A program made the translations under genes and the position numbers. The notes under the pieces are model-generated. The model saw only the letters and a program-made list of their open reading frames with translations, had not been told where the DNA came from and ran no database searches. From Clitopilus passeckerianus (Eukaryota; Basidiomycota; Agaricomycetes; Agaricales; Entolomataceae), in contig CALYLX010000114.1 in the NCBI GenBank assembly GCA_944990035.1, positions 124,001 through 188,000 of the forward strand: 64,000 nt of DNA, written 5' to 3'. Below, piece after piece: positions 1 through 12,356 of the stretch (within the stretch, counting starts at the first letter, position 1; every line of letters begins with the position of its first letter).

Positions 1-255
1 CACTACATTAAAATGAGTTAGATTGAGGTCGAGAAGGATAGGAGTGACGACGTACTAGCAATTCGGTATCTTGTTCCCCCACAACAGACTATCACTTGGC
101 GGTCCAGGAGGCAAATGCCTGGACGAACTATGGAGTCGATGATGTATGAATGCCAACATCGTCCCCGCCAACGCAAACACCGCAAGTGTCTGCGGCTGAA
201 CATTCGTTATCGCCTCATACGTCGCTCGCGGAAGTTCCGACAATGGCGGTAGCAT
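1..255 (-). CDS. Cytochrome P450, N-terminal exon (runs off the window)
   Basis: Only the first exon is present: 66 codons plus two bases, from the ATG at 255 to 56. A 53-nt intron (55-3, GTACGT donor, TAG acceptor) follows, and the next exon begins at 2. Residues about 22-38 form a hydrophobic membrane anchor. They are followed by basic residues and the proline-rich hinge LPPGPP (about 48-53) and a WGNKIP-like segment, which together are the classic start of a microsomal P450. Such enzymes are haem monooxygenases anchored in the ER. The heme-binding Cys and I-helix lie outside the window, so substrate and family cannot be given. I chose the ATG at 255 over in-frame upstream ATGs because it directly precedes the anchor and lies about 50 nt below a TATA-like box. 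Confidence 0.8.
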
Positions 256-303
256 CTTGAAGAAGAGGTGGGGAAATGAAAGCGGGGTGTTGCAAAGGCG
301 GGG

Positions 304-311
304 GTATTTAT
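304..311 (-). promoter_or_regulatory. TATA-like box of the P450 gene
   Basis: On the minus strand the sequence reads TATAAATA, about 50 nt upstream of the chosen P450 start codon. Position and sequence fit a core promoter; no expression evidence is available. Confidence 0.45.
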
Positions 312-921
312 ATGAAGTGATAACGGTTAGAGGGAATGTGAGATGGGTGAAGGCAAGATCCGGTAGACCCGGTGCGAAGGAGTCGTACCTCCTTTTTGGG
401 AAATGCTCGATCATAGAAGATCGTTTTGGGTGTCCAGGACCACCGGACGCGCGCAGGTTTGGGCGTTTCTCTATATCTTTGTGCAGGGTACACAGGATGG
501 ATTATCCACATCGTGACGCCGCAGGCATGAAAGGCCCGAAATGAAGGGTGAGTCTGAGCATTCAGCCACAAACGCATTCTGGAACGATTTGTATGCCATT
601 TGAGAGACGATCCATTGCCAATTTGAGAGGTTCTAGCAGCGGTTGTTCAAGGTTCGGCGGCGGCGATGAAAGGGAGAACGTTGACGTTCATTGACATTGA
701 CAATGACTCTTCCCTTGGACCCTGCTGAAAGGGAGGATGGTCTGTGCGTTCGATCAACAGTCCAAACGGGGAAAGGATGACCGAAACGCGTGACCGTGTC
801 CGTCGGACACGACGTTACGTCAGCTTTGAGCTCAACGTGAAACTGGTCGTCATCGCTGCTGAGGTCAAATTTCTGCGAACCGACCTCATCGTCCACCGAA
901 ACAAGGAGCCACCGGCCAGCA

Positions 922-1173
922 ATGTCCTCACCCGTGCCCACAGCATCTGCCACGCCGATGGCTGATGCGTTCCTCGACTTGCTACGCTACGTAGCCTTGG
1001 CTCTAGCTGCCTTGATTGTTGGTGGCGTCGCCTGGGAGCTTGGCTGCAAACAAGGAGGAAATATGAGAAGAGGCATGGGCCAGAGGCAGGAGTATGACCT
1101 GACGCATCAAGACAGCGATAGCGACGATGACCACCATTCGCACGGGGATCACGAAGACGAGAAGCACCTGTAA
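922..1173 (+). CDS. Small single-pass membrane protein candidate (83 aa)
   Basis: Not recognised. The ORF encodes one hydrophobic segment (about residues 22-41, rich in Leu, Ala and Val) and then a polar C-terminus with Asp/Ser and His clusters (SDSDDDHH). This layout suggests a small membrane or metal-binding protein, but neither role is shown. It is divergent from the P450, with about 670 bp between their starts. It could be the first exon of a longer gene or a chance ORF; the His/Asp-rich tail and clear hydrophobic segment are the only support. Confidence 0.35.
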   Translation: MSSPVPTASATPMADAFLDLLRYVALALAALIVGGVAWELGCKQGGNMRRGMGQRQEYDLTHQDSDSDDDHHSHGDHEDEKHL

Positions 1174-1974
1174 TTGCGCCACGACTCACTCGTCTGCGAC
1201 TGCATGTTGCTCTGCCTCCTTTCCTATGCCGCCTCGCTCAGCTTATTCTCGAGCGGCTGTATATGGATCTAGTGCTACCCTGCTGGCAACCAGTTGCGCA
1301 TCCTGGATAGCGCGGTCTCAGGAGCGCTCATATTCGTGAACATTATCTTCCCTCTCCAATCCCATATCCTTACCCTCACACTCCTCCATCTCATCCCAAA
1401 TCATCCTCACCCATCCCCAGGCAGGTCACTCTGCGTGCACCTCATCGACCAGGTCCCCACCCCAAAGCCTCGATCCCCATGATTCGGTCACACCCCAAAC
1501 AAGCAACCTCAACTCATCAGAAATCACGAGCCAGCGAAAACAAATTTCTGCCAGCATCGGTGCAGTACGCCTCCCGCCATAAACGCATTGGCCCGTCACG
1601 ACAGTGCCAGTCTCCACCCTCACTTCTACGTGCAGGTGTGGACCCGTCCAGACACTGCAGTCTTCGCATAACGATGCATATCCTTCAGCAGACGCGGCTA
1701 TATGCGCGGCCCCACCTGGCTGTTGACAGGTTGGGGAGTGTTTGCACGCACCTCTGAGCCGGGGAGGACTTCGAGGCGGGCACCGCCTCTTCAAAGGCTC
1801 CCGTTACGTCCATGGACTTGATTTGCTACATTCCATGTATATCCCCTGGACGATCGCCTCTTCTTTGTACTTTACACAATATATACTATAGACTTGGATC
1901 ATTTGGTATACCTAGACGGATCGGACGGAGATTCTCGTTTGAATTACATTGCCTTAATTACGATATCTAAAGAA
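1174..1974. other. Intergenic stretch without a supported gene
   Basis: Open frames exist on both strands (for example 1426-1794 minus), but none has a recognisable domain, splice pattern or signal peptide. I see no repeat or RNA gene here. Confidence 0.4.
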
Positions 1975-2051
1975 TTGGGTGTGGTCTAGGGGTTGACGTC
2001 CACCCTTCAATATCTCGGTGGGATCACCTGGTTCGATTCCAGCAGCCCCCA
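1975..2051 (+). repeat. tRNA-like relic 1
   Basis: It has a pol III box-A-like stretch (TGGTCTAGGGG), a possible anticodon stem CCACC/GGTGG with an oversized loop, and a box B (GGTTCGATTCC) inside a CTGG/CCAG T-arm. The acceptor strands pair poorly, so this is more likely a tRNA-derived repeat or pseudogene than a working tRNA. Confidence 0.4.
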
Positions 2052-2140
2052 GTTTGCGTCCGCCATATAATTCTCATTTTTTCTACATCTGCTCCTTCAT
2101 AGCCCATGCCGCAGCCAGAACGTCAGCAGGGCCCTGCTGA

Positions 2141-2238
2141 ACTGGCGTCGTCTAGGGGTAACTGGCACCTCTCAATAGGACAGGCGGAGGCGGAACTGGG
2201 CGGATGGGAGGATGCTGGTTCGATTCCAGCTCGTAGAA
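2141..2238 (+). repeat. tRNA-like relic 2
   Basis: It has the same plan as the unit at 1975-2051: box A (TCGTCTAGGGG), a shared TCAATA in the anticodon-loop region, then about 30 extra nt that look like a tRNA intron position. A perfect 5-bp T-arm (GCTGG/CCAGC) carries box B. The acceptor stem does not pair well, hence relic rather than gene. Confidence 0.4.
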
Positions 2239-2389
2239 TGAAACATGGCCAACCATCTTTTTCTTCCTTTTCGTGTTCATCGCAAAAGAAATTGGTGCCA
2301 TATACCACCGCTAGTGGGATTGACGGAGTCATCCACACGAGCACATGATTCCAAAGGCGATATACACAGAATGTTGATACTCCCCTTCA

Positions 2390-3849
2390 ATGGCGCCCCT
2401 CCCGCTTGAGATGATAGAACGCGTAGCCGAACTGGCAGATCGAGACACAATTTTGGCTCTAAGCCTGGTATCCGGGCAGCTTCTACCTAGGACTAGGAAA
2501 ATTCTCATTTGAAACCATGACCTTGGAGGGGGACTGCGACGACCTGCCACTCGACCACTTCCTCGATCTCATCGAGCACCCTTGTGCTACCTTTTGCTCG
2601 TTCGTGGTGACCCTTCAAATGTATCAATTTAGGGGTCACCGTGACTGTTGCGAGCCGCGAAAGGACATGAAATACCTCGCCTCAAAGCTGGCACATCTGA
2701 CTTGCCTGTGGCTCAACTATTTCGACGGGGGGTGGCATCTTCGACAATACGCTTGAATTCATCTCCTTCCTTCCCATCACTAGCATCAATCTCGAATCGA
2801 TGGTTTTTCGCTCCACCACCCAGTTCGTCGACCTATGGGTCAGCTTTCCCTCGACGGTAGCGAGCTTGGGCTTGTACGGCAACTGGCTAAGAGAATATCC
2901 AGACGGACCCAATGAACTATTGCATTATTCGCATATTTTCAACAGAACTCTACGATTTGACACACTGGACGACGACTCCTTGAAGATATTCAAGCACTTA
3001 TGGACAGAAGAACGACTTCGGGAGTGGTGTATCTCGATAGAAACATTCTTCCTGCGGTCCTCCCGTCCGAACGAGCATGCTCCATTGCTGTCTGCCTTCC
3101 TTCGTCATACGGGCCACACTATCAAGCATTTGGTGGTTGATTTGAAGGAGTTTGAAGGAGTTTGAACCCGCGCAAGGTTAGTCCAGTTGGCGATTAGCTG
3201 TCAAGTATGCCATACCTGACCGTTTCAATTACACACACACAGTCGATCGATCCGTACGCACGAATCCCACGTCAATCGTGATAGGAATAATCCATGTATA
3301 TGAACAAGACTTTCTGGTCGGGGCCATGAGGGCGGTTCTGGACACTTTATCCTCACTACCGAGCATTAGGGAAATAGCTCTTGTTTACGACCTTCACTGG
3401 AATGCCACCCCCCAAGATTGGCGAGAAAAACTGGATGCCTGCAGACGGACGCAGTTCTTTCACCAACTGCTGGCTTTATTTCCACTCCTTGGACGGATCA
3501 GGGTGAAGATTGGCGCCTACGAGCTCTCAGAGGAGGAGGAGGTAGACAGATATACTACTGGGCCACAGTTTGAACCTATACGAAATGCTCACGACGGCGT
3601 CAAAGTTACCTTTCACTCACGCCAATGGCTCTATATTTTCCAATGGGAGGTATGTTGTCCGCGTTAGTTTGTGTTCGGGCGAACAATGGGCCCCTGTAGA
3701 AACGCCTTTCCAGAGATGACTTTTGTTCGTGAATGGTTCAGGTGCAAATCGATGGTTGGTCAGGAAGCAGACGAATTCATGTGGGCGTAGTTAGTATACG
3801 CACGTCGAAGCGGCCGCATTTCTATACACATATCTCAACGAAAGGTTAA
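2390..3849 (+). pseudogene. F-box-type protein, frameshifted
   Basis: The first 40 codons (ATG at 2390) read like an Agaricomycete F-box start (LPLEMIERVAELADRDT, then LALSLVS). The frame then breaks: an extra A near 2507 gives an immediate stop, and a second frameshift lies in the G run near 2728-2733. A third lesion is a 10-bp tandem duplication (gaaggagttt, about 3144-3163). Removing each lesion in thought restores a continuous protein into an intron at 3177-3242, an exon 3243-3649, an intron 3650-3741 and a final exon ending at TAA 3847-3849. F-box proteins link substrates to SCF ubiquitin ligases. Three independent lesions argue for a pseudogene, although homopolymer sequencing errors could explain one of them. 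Confidence 0.65.
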
Positions 3850-4421
3850 GCCCCAACTTGAAGGCGCATCTGGGACAACATCCCATCCATCCTGGTGGAG
3901 GAAGACATGAGGCAGATCAGAAGCCGTTGACCCTTGATCTGATGAATCGCTTCCGGTTATGGGTCCATGTGGGTGCCTGTTGGTCTGGTAGTTTGGACAC
4001 ACAGCCACAGCCGTACTTTAGGCTGGACTGTATCACAAAATTATCATTAGAAAGGCGGCTTCCTCTAGCGTCCAGATAGAGGCAAGGTACTGAGTTGATT
4101 GGCCACTCAGAGACTGCGAAAGAAGCGAATTCTTTATCTATTTCTGACAGGGTCTCGTGGCGCTGATGGGGTTGTGGGTCCCGTTTGTTCCGTACGAAGT
4201 GCAAAGATCTGCATTCTTTCCCTAAATGGCAAGAAAGCCCCGTGTCGCAAAGGCATGACTGGCTGCTTGACAATGTTTGGTGCAAGGAACATCGTGCTGG
4301 ACAGGAAGCAATTGTTCAGCATGGGAGCTAATACTGCTGATTGGCCGAATATGGCACCCCCAATTCTCTCGTCTACCACTCGAATCTGCCCAGTGCCTCT
4401 GACCAGAAAATCCAATAAATT
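3850..4421. other. Intergenic stretch, no supported gene
   Basis: Overlapping frames occur on both strands (4099-4458 plus, 4134-4415 minus) without recognisable domains. The stretch probably holds the promoter of the downstream receptor gene. Confidence 0.4.
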
Positions 4422-7113
4422 ATGGCGGAAAATGGTGGGGAAGAAGCCCGGAATATAGCTGTCTCCAACTTGTACGTCCTGCCTTTAAACAAAGTTAATT
4501 CACTCTGAAATATTTTCCTCGTAGCGCAGGTTGGTCATCTCTGGCCTCACTTCCTTGGCTACAGGCTCAACAGCCCCTTCAACGCAGGTACAGGACAAGT
4601 CAGCTTTTACGGCGGAAAGCAAACATTCGTGCAGGGCAATTTTACACAACGTGGGTACATCATACAGGCAGCAACCCCGTCAGTTAACTAACGAATAATT
4701 TCCAGACATTAGCAGTGACCGATCAAGTAAATCCTCTCCCAACATCCCTCAACCAGCAGACCCCTGACCCACCGCAACAGAGGAGCCAAGGTGTCCTCCC
4801 GACTGGCGACGACATACCCAAGTATGCGAGAAGAGGGTAGAGGGGACTGGGCTCTGGGTGTTACAGATGCCAGAGTTCAAAACGTGGTTTGACGAACCTG
4901 CTGGGCCAAGGTTGTTGTGGTTGTATGGTGGTCGTACGTTGCCTTGTCATAAACGAGTCTGATTATCGATACTGACGACGCCTCCATAGCTGGTACTGGG
5001 AAGACGTTTTTGGCGTGGGTACCAATGCCAAGTCGCTCATCTCCCTTGCTGACACCCATCCAGATCCAGAATCATCGAATTTCTCCAGCAACACACAAGC
5101 ACAGGGGCCGTGCTTCTCTTCATCTACCTCGAGGATCACCCAGGAGATAGCGGGAGCGGGTCTCGCTCATCGGGTCGGCAGTGGAACATGTACACCCTCC
5201 TTTCCCGGCTGCTCCGCCAGATGGACGCTGCCTTCGGCGACTTGCTAGACGAGCCCATGTGGGAAGCAATCCGTGGAGTGGAGCGAAATGCTGAGATGCT
5301 TCTGGCAATCTTCGTCGAGGCCTTCGGCCGCAGGCGGCCTCAGCCAGTGTATATTGTGCTGGATGGGCTCGACAGCTATTCGCTCAAAGAGGGCGAAGTC
5401 GAGCTTCTCCTTCAAAACCTCGGAGCATTGCCGCCTAACGTGAAACTCCTCATCACTAGTCGACGAGTGGCAGGCTTTGCCGCCGTACTGGGGCAGTGTG
5501 GAGCTATTTCGAGGGCCGTTGGACCTACCTTGGAAGATATAGACACGTACCTCCGGCACCGAATACGAACGGAGATGAGGCAGCACATCCAGTGGGAGGA
5601 TAGAATCTGCACAAAGGTCATGAATATTATGGAAGGAAATGAGTCGTGAGTGCCTAGGATTTCCGCTTTAGTCTGGTTGCTCAACGTGCTATACAGGTAT
5701 CCATTAGCCTACCACTTGATCAGTGCTGTCAAAGATACCCAGACCCATGGAGCCCTTCGAGACGCATTGACGAGATTGCCGCAGAACAAGGAGGCCTTCT
5801 ACACCAACGTGCTGTATTTGATTGGCCAGCAGGAAGAGACGAAGGCTTCGCACGCACAGAAAGCCCTGACCTGGGTGGTTGCTGGAGAGCTCACCGTTGA
5901 CGAGCTTCAATACGCCCTAGCAATTGCTCCCAATCGCAGAAGTCCACGAAAGTACTTCCACCCAGACCCGGAGGCGTACCTCACGGATATATGTTACGGC
6001 CTCATCACGGTCGAGGACGAAGAGATTGAATCGGGAATGGGTCGTATAGTTCAGCTCAAAGGTGGATTACTTCCCTTCGCCGAAGTCAAAGCAATACTAA
6101 TGTCGAGTCCAGACGCGGGAATCGAGCCATTCTTGCGGAGACACCTGCGGGAGTCCGACGCCTTCATGTCCAACACCTTAATCGACTTCCTCTCTGACCC
6201 CAGGAGACGGTTCACCCGTTCATATTGCGAACACGCGCAGCTGTCAATAGAGGATTTCATTCACCAAGAGCCATTCCTTGGCTACGTCAAGGATGCATGG
6301 GAGCTTCGTGTCGTTCCCGAGGAAGACCTGATCATCAACAGCCTCTACGGTTACCTGCAGGACGAGGACCGAGCAGCATTCCTCTTGATGCTGACCGACA
6401 AACATCCTGAGGGAAACAACGCGTCATACAGCATCTACGCAGCTGCAGAGTTTGGGCTATACCTCACCCTAGTCGAGCTCCTGCGAAATGGAATCTCGTG
6501 GGTCCCAGATCCAGCCTTGGTGGAGATGTTGGACGGTAGAACACCTTTGCACCTTGCTGCTGAGTTCGGTGTAGCCGAAGACTTTGCTCCTCTCCTTGTT
6601 CCAGAGTGCAGTCATGTCAATATCGACGCACGAGATGATTTAGGACGTACACCATTCTCCTACGCCACTGGCACTGGCGGTCTTGATATCGTTCTCGCGC
6701 TGCTACCCACCAAGAGGATCGACGTCAACTCTCGAGACAACAAGGGTCGGACACCTCTTTCATGGGCAGTTGATTTACGAGATGTCGATGACGAGGATGT
6801 TTGGGAGGCCCAAATTGCCACTGTTGACCTGCTACTGAAGCAGAGAGGTCTTGAAATCAACGCACAAGACATCGACGGGAGGACGGCGTTGTCGTATGCA
6901 GCGGAGCTGGAGTGTCCGGAAAGCTTCCAAGTGAAGTTAATGAAGGTCCTATTGGAGGATCCAGGCATCAACAAGCTCTTACCGGATAACCAAGGCCGTT
7001 CGCCATTCAATTATGCGACCACGAAGGGTAACATGGCAGTTGCAGGGCTTTTGGTGGGGCAACCTACCAGGCGACCGGCGGCGGCCTCATGGCTGGCGAA
7101 TGCTGTTGGGTAA
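4422..7113 (+). CDS. NACHT-ankyrin NLR-like receptor 1
   Basis: My spliced model starts at ATG 4422 (first intron 4472-4564). The short N-terminal part contains an aromatic/Gly motif (SFYGGKQTFVQGNFT). A linker ending in PRLLWLYGG runs into the P-loop GGPGTGKT, which is split by an intron just before 4990. Walker B is VYIVLDGLD (about 5348-5374), followed by a sensor-type LLITSRR. After an intron at 5644-5697 come a helical linker with a DELQYALAIAP motif and five ankyrin repeats (about 6530-7060) ending at TAA. The protein is about 780 residues. Fungal NACHT-ANK proteins are intracellular sensors in nonself recognition or regulated cell death; the ligand is unknown. The start codon is the least certain part. 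Two paralogues follow downstream. Confidence 0.8.
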
Positions 7114-7929
7114 TGGGTTCCCCGAGCGGTAGCATTTGTTCTTTCCTAGTTCAATACGAGTTCGAAGTTGCTCGTGCTGCCTTTCCGATGCGGACGGCCA
7201 CGACAACAATGATTCAGATGATCAAGTTTGACCAGTCACCGGCAACCGGACCGGGTTAAGTCATGGTCCGTGCGATTGTCCCCTCCTCTGTTACCTGCCA
7301 CCAATGAGCAACATGAAACCAAACTACCTCTTGAAAGCACACCCTCGAGGTGCCAGTTCCTACGTGGCTAATCTAAATTACATGGGCTCCCTGTCTCAGA
7401 AGATTTATGTGAGATGCAAGGAACACGCCCATTGCACACCTCGCCATTTGTCCTTGTTCCGGTTTTGGAAGCTCGTAACTCTTCAATTTGCTTCCGTCGG
7501 AATGTGTCCTTATGGGTCCCTATGGATCCAGGAACGTCCCAGGATGTGAGGAACACTTTGGACTTATACTTCGCCTTCACGACTGCTTTGTCTCCGACAG
7601 CTTGATCTCGCTTGTCTGGTCGCTCGGGAGACCTATAATTCACATTGTATCTACGTCAAGCAGGTTGACTCCTTCCACACAGCTTGCGATCTGCGTTCAT
7701 ACTGGATTGGAAGGTAAGCCGCGTATATTCTCCGCTTGCTCGTCCAGGCATACAATGTTCTCGTAACACTGATTTTCCAGGATCAGCCTGACGACTCTGC
7801 TCACCGCTTATAACGAGAGAAAGCAAGGTAGCACCATGCAAAGCCTCGCCCCCCAGGCGGGCACGTCCGACAAATCACAATATACCTCCCTGAAGGCAAC
7901 ATTTCTCCGCTTTCAGCCGTAGACCCAGC
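7114..7929. other. Intergenic stretch between NACHT-ANK 1 and 2
   Basis: No domain-bearing frame was seen. Short ORFs at 7304-7549 and 7488-7766 lack supporting features. Confidence 0.4.
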
Positions 7930-10920
7930 ATGGCCTCCATTGCCTCTCTGATCACGTGTATCCTCCCCTCAATTCCTGCTTGGGGACAACGCCCACAAAA
8001 GAAGGCTTGTTCTTCGCCACATACCTGCACCGACGGTGGGCCCTCATACTTACAAATTACCAGAGTGCCGCATTAACGCTAACATACCGAGCAGCTTGCC
8101 AACAAACAGTCAACGTGTACGGCGGCGTATTCACTTCTGTGAATAGGCAGTGTAAGTCGTCTTTCCGCACTATGTGTTTTCGGTACCTAACAAAACTCGT
8201 GCTTTGTAGATAATATATCATCAGGTACCACATCCATTCATTCTAAGATCATGCTGGGGTGCTCACGGCGCCCTAGAAGCACGAGCAGTTGAGGTAGCAG
8301 CGATGATACCATCTGTCGACTATCGGCCCAGGCACGGAAAGATCGCTCAAGCTCGAGTTGCACAGACCTGTCAATGGATAGCGAACGCTGGGCCCTTCAT
8401 AGATTGGAGTATCCCGTCGTCACCTCGGCTATTGTGGTGTTATGGAGCCCGTAAGTACTGCCCTACTCTTCCAGGTAGTTTTCCGAATTGAAACGTCGCC
8501 CAGCTGGAGCGGGCAAGACGGTATTGACGTGAGCGCTGCCCCAAGATACATATTCCACGTAGGCTAACAATCATTGTATATAGGTCAGCAACTATCGATC
8601 ATCTTCAGGCAATGGGCAATCTCGTCGCATTCGTTTACTTCGATCACCACCGACAAAAGAAGGAACATGCACTTCCTATAGTTCTTGCTAGCCTGCTTCG
8701 CCAGATTCTGGACTTCGGTCTCAAGGCCAACGAAGGTTTCGTTCCTCTGATCGACAAGTTTTACGAGCCATTTTTTAAGAGGTCAGGCCCCCCAAACACC
8801 ACAGACCTCCTCAATATCCTCATCGATGTCTTATCGGCATACGGGAAGCAGACCTATCTCGCTTTCGACGCGCTGGACGAATACTCTGATAATGACGCAC
8901 ATGTAGATGAGCTTCTTCACGCTCTATCGCTCCTACCCAAAAACGTCAAGGTGTTTGTCACGAGCAGGGACATGGGATGCCGTTCCGAATTCTGCGAGAC
9001 ATATAAAGCAATTCAGCACGAAGTCGTACCGCATCTCGATGATGTACGGGCTTATGTCGAGGACAGAGCATGCAGGGATATGAGGCAGTTTGCAAACTTC
9101 TCTGGCACCGTCTGCGAGAAGGTCACGGAGTCCGTTATGGAGACAGGGTCGTACGTGCTTCTAGTCTGCAAGTGGCCTTTTACTAAGTGATTTCTAGATT
9201 CATTCTTGCCCGTCTTCATATGGACAAGCTCACTGCGCTGCGTTCCGCCGGCGAGCTACGAGACGCGTTGAAGAATCTATCAGGTGACGTTGACGACGCC
9301 TATGCAGAGAGCATAGCCCGTATTCAACGCCTCGACGAATATAGCAAAAATTGTGCCATGAAAGCCTTGACTTGGATCGCATGTTCACACGACGTATTCT
9401 GCCTCGACGAGCTCCAATATGCCCTGGCAATCCGGCCTGGTCATATAGATCTGGAAGACTACACCTGGTCTGAGGAGACAATTACTGCCTTCTGCATGGG
9501 TCTCGTAAAGGTCGAGGACGACGGTGTCAACGGAAAGGTTGTCCTTTTCATCCGTAAGCCATTACTTCAAGTCACCCGCCACGTCCCCTAAACCTGGCTT
9601 CCCCTAGATCAAACCGTTACTGAATTTTTCCAACGTACACGCGAAATGCTGCTAGACGACACCTGTCCTCCGCATCAACCTGTTTATCAGCATCTGAAGG
9701 CCTTGAAAGTTGCTGATGCCGAAATCACGAAGGCCTGCCTCATCTTCCTTTCCAACCATCCCGATTTTCGACTCTCGTACTGTCGCCAAGATAACTGGGC
9801 CGCAGGGAAGGCACTCATTGCCCAGTATCCCTTCATTACTTATGTGATGCTGGCGTGGGGCTCACATGCGGAGGCTCAAGAAGACTTGATTGAACAACAA
9901 CTCGTCGACTACCTCGAAGACGATGACAGGGCAGGATTCCTACTGTGGCTACTCGGAGAACTCCCTGAAAATTCCCCTGCGATCGGCGCTGCCTATGGAG
10001 TTCATGTTGCAGCGACGTGTGGCCTGCTCACCACGATGTACCAGCTCCTCGGCATGGGCAAGACGTGGTCCCAGCTGTCCACGTCTTACGATAGGATGGA
10101 GGGAAAGACGCCGTTGCACCTAGCCTGCGAGTACGGGTCCGACAGCGTCCTCGAACTCTTGCTATCACAAGTCGGGGTAAACGCCGACCCACGGGACGAG
10201 GAAGGTCGGACGCCGCTTTCTAGGGCTGCGGAGGCTGGCTTCGATAATATCTTCCTCGAAATGCTACTGAGGCGTCCGGAGGTCAACCCCAATGCGGCGG
10301 ATAAACAGGGCCGCACTCCCTTATCGTACGCAGCGGCGTCGACTTCGTTGTGGATACTCAAATCATTTGAGCCCCATCCTGAGGTTCAATGGGACGCGAA
10401 GGATAGCATAGGTCGTACCCCGTGTTCATACGCAGCGGGAAATCCTGAGGCCATAGCATTCTTCCAGAGCCGCACTGATATCAATTTCGACTCAAAGGAT
10501 AATTCTGGCCGTACACCACTATCATATGCGGCGGAAGCCGCCTCTGCAACGAATGTCCAGGCATTGTTGAATACCGGAGTGATCAACCCTAACTCCCAAG
10601 ACGTCCACGGTCGAACCCCACTGTCCTACGCAGTGCAACCACGAGAAGCCGACAGACCAGACGAGCGATCAGCAACGGTAGCCCTCTTGCTTCAGCAGGA
10701 ATCTATCAACGTCAATGCTCAAGATAAGCAGGGGCGAACCGCCTTATTTTACGCTGTAGAACACAGTAAAACCCCGGATCTCATCAGCTTAGTCTTGAAC
10801 AAGAGTGGGATAGACGTTGATATTCCCGATGTTGGGGGTCAAACGGCTTTTGATAGAGCGGTGTCGAAGGGTAACAGCGAGGTAGGACTGCTGCTGCTGT
10901 CGAGGACAAGAAGTGCTTGA
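7930..10920 (+). CDS. NACHT-ankyrin NLR-like receptor 2
   Basis: The model starts tentatively at ATG 7930, with an intron 7956-8065 before an exon carrying VNVYGGVFTSVNRQ, a motif like that of receptor 1. Three short introns lead to the P-loop GAPAGAGKT (split near 8451-8503). The ATPase core follows, with Walker B YLAFDALDEY (about 8860-8885) and VKVFVTSRD. After introns near 9150-9198 and 9555-9607, a HQTVTEFFQRTRE winged-helix-like linker precedes eight ankyrin repeats (about 10090-10900). Most repeats carry the RTPLSYAA core. The protein is about 870 residues. It is tandem to receptor 1 and shares its domain order, so the two are paralogues by duplication. The role in nonself sensing is inferred from the family. 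Confidence 0.8.
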
Positions 10921-12356
10921 CGTCTTGGATTTGAGAGGGTTCTCGAAGTTCTGGTTCCCGATGAAGACTTGCTGGCGAGGGTTTCCCCAATGGACTTGCT
11001 CTTGTATTGTAGATTTTGCGTTTTTGGTCATCGTTTTGTCGTATTGTAGCTTGCTTTTCACAGCGTAATTATATAGGCTCTTTGAGGAGTAACTTTCATT
11101 GACGCGGGTGTAGCAAATGTGATACAAGAACGTGGTAGAGAACGGTGGTAATGTAATACACTGTGTCGTGGCCCAACCTGTCAAAATAACTGTCGTCAGA
11201 AGCCTGCAAGTCGAGAGCTCAAGCTATAACGTACCTAATAGTGATGCGGCCTTTGGAACCCGGCGAAACGAAAAAAAGAATCTGCAAAGCAAAGCAGAAC
11301 GAAGAAAAAAGGATTGGAAAGCAAACAAGTCGAGCTGGCCCAAGCGCAAGAACATGACTAAGCGCAATTCGATTGTTGATGGCTGGCCGATATTGTTCCC
11401 CAACTTGTTGGAAGCTGAAGTTGAAGGCCTTCTTTCAATGAAGGATCATTTTGAGGACGCATCCAAGGCTGATTTTCAGAGGACCTTCTTCTCATGGAAC
11501 GTGCTTCGGCACCTCGATCCTTGTTCTTTCCACATTCGTGAGTTCGACTGAATTTGTCGTCAGGCATGTTGCTCATCATTGATCATGAATCCGGAGTCAA
11601 AGAAATCTTTACTTACATATTCCATACCTCCTGGACTAACCCGTTTGAGCGGTTTAAATAATGTAAGTTCCCGCCTTCTGACTCCATTTGTACGAGGACA
11701 ATGAAAACCTCCGTAAGTAGCGTCATCGTCATTGGGTGATACGGAGAACCGGCATTGATCCCGTCATGTCAAAATCAGTCAAAATTGTATGTTTTCATTC
11801 CTGCCTTCATACACGGCGTTTTTACGGTCTAAATTGAACGGAACAATGATCGGCTCACGTCATTGCTAGAGAGTTATGCCCGGTTCTGCACCCGTTGCCA
11901 CTCGTCCGCTGCTGGATTCGCTTATCGTATTTCTCTACAAAGACGATCAAGACGGTTGACAGTCGTACACGAGACTTCAAATCCAATCTGGGTGAAGCAG
12001 CTTCGCCCATGCAGAGAAGCTGGCTTGCTCCTACCCGGAAGGTCATATCGGCGAGGCACAGGTCGGTATTCCAAGACTTTGAAGCGGCCAACCCTTCCAA
12101 TCACCAAGCTACTTTCGCCGAAGCGATGTCTCCCGTACAACACCACCAGTGGCTTCTCTCCGGCCCTGAATGCGACAGTCGTGTAAATCTTTTGTCATGA
12201 AACTGGGACGGAGGAACCAGACGGGCTATAGATTTGATCCCACCGCTCGTGTCTAACTTGGCGACCTGAAATGTCAAACAGTCAAGCAGTCTGTTAAAAG
12301 GTGGGTATTGCAATGGTAATGTTGGCTTAAATCTCTGGAACCCACCTGGTCTAGAA
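10921..12356. other. Intergenic stretch between receptor 2 and FAD oxidase A
   Basis: There is an open frame at 11132-11551, but it is Lys/Asn-rich with no family signature. A segment near 12170-12190 (gacagtcgtgtaa) recurs at 14770-14783, upstream of the second oxidase, so part of the upstream region was duplicated with the gene. Confidence 0.45.

Noticed and set aside
4099..4458. 119-codon plus-strand frame upstream of receptor 1
   Set aside because: It overlaps another frame on the opposite strand, has no recognisable domain, and conflicts with the receptor 1 first exon.
11132..11551. 139-codon plus-strand frame between receptor 2 and oxidase A
   Set aside because: Biased Lys/Asn composition, no signal, domain or splicing support.
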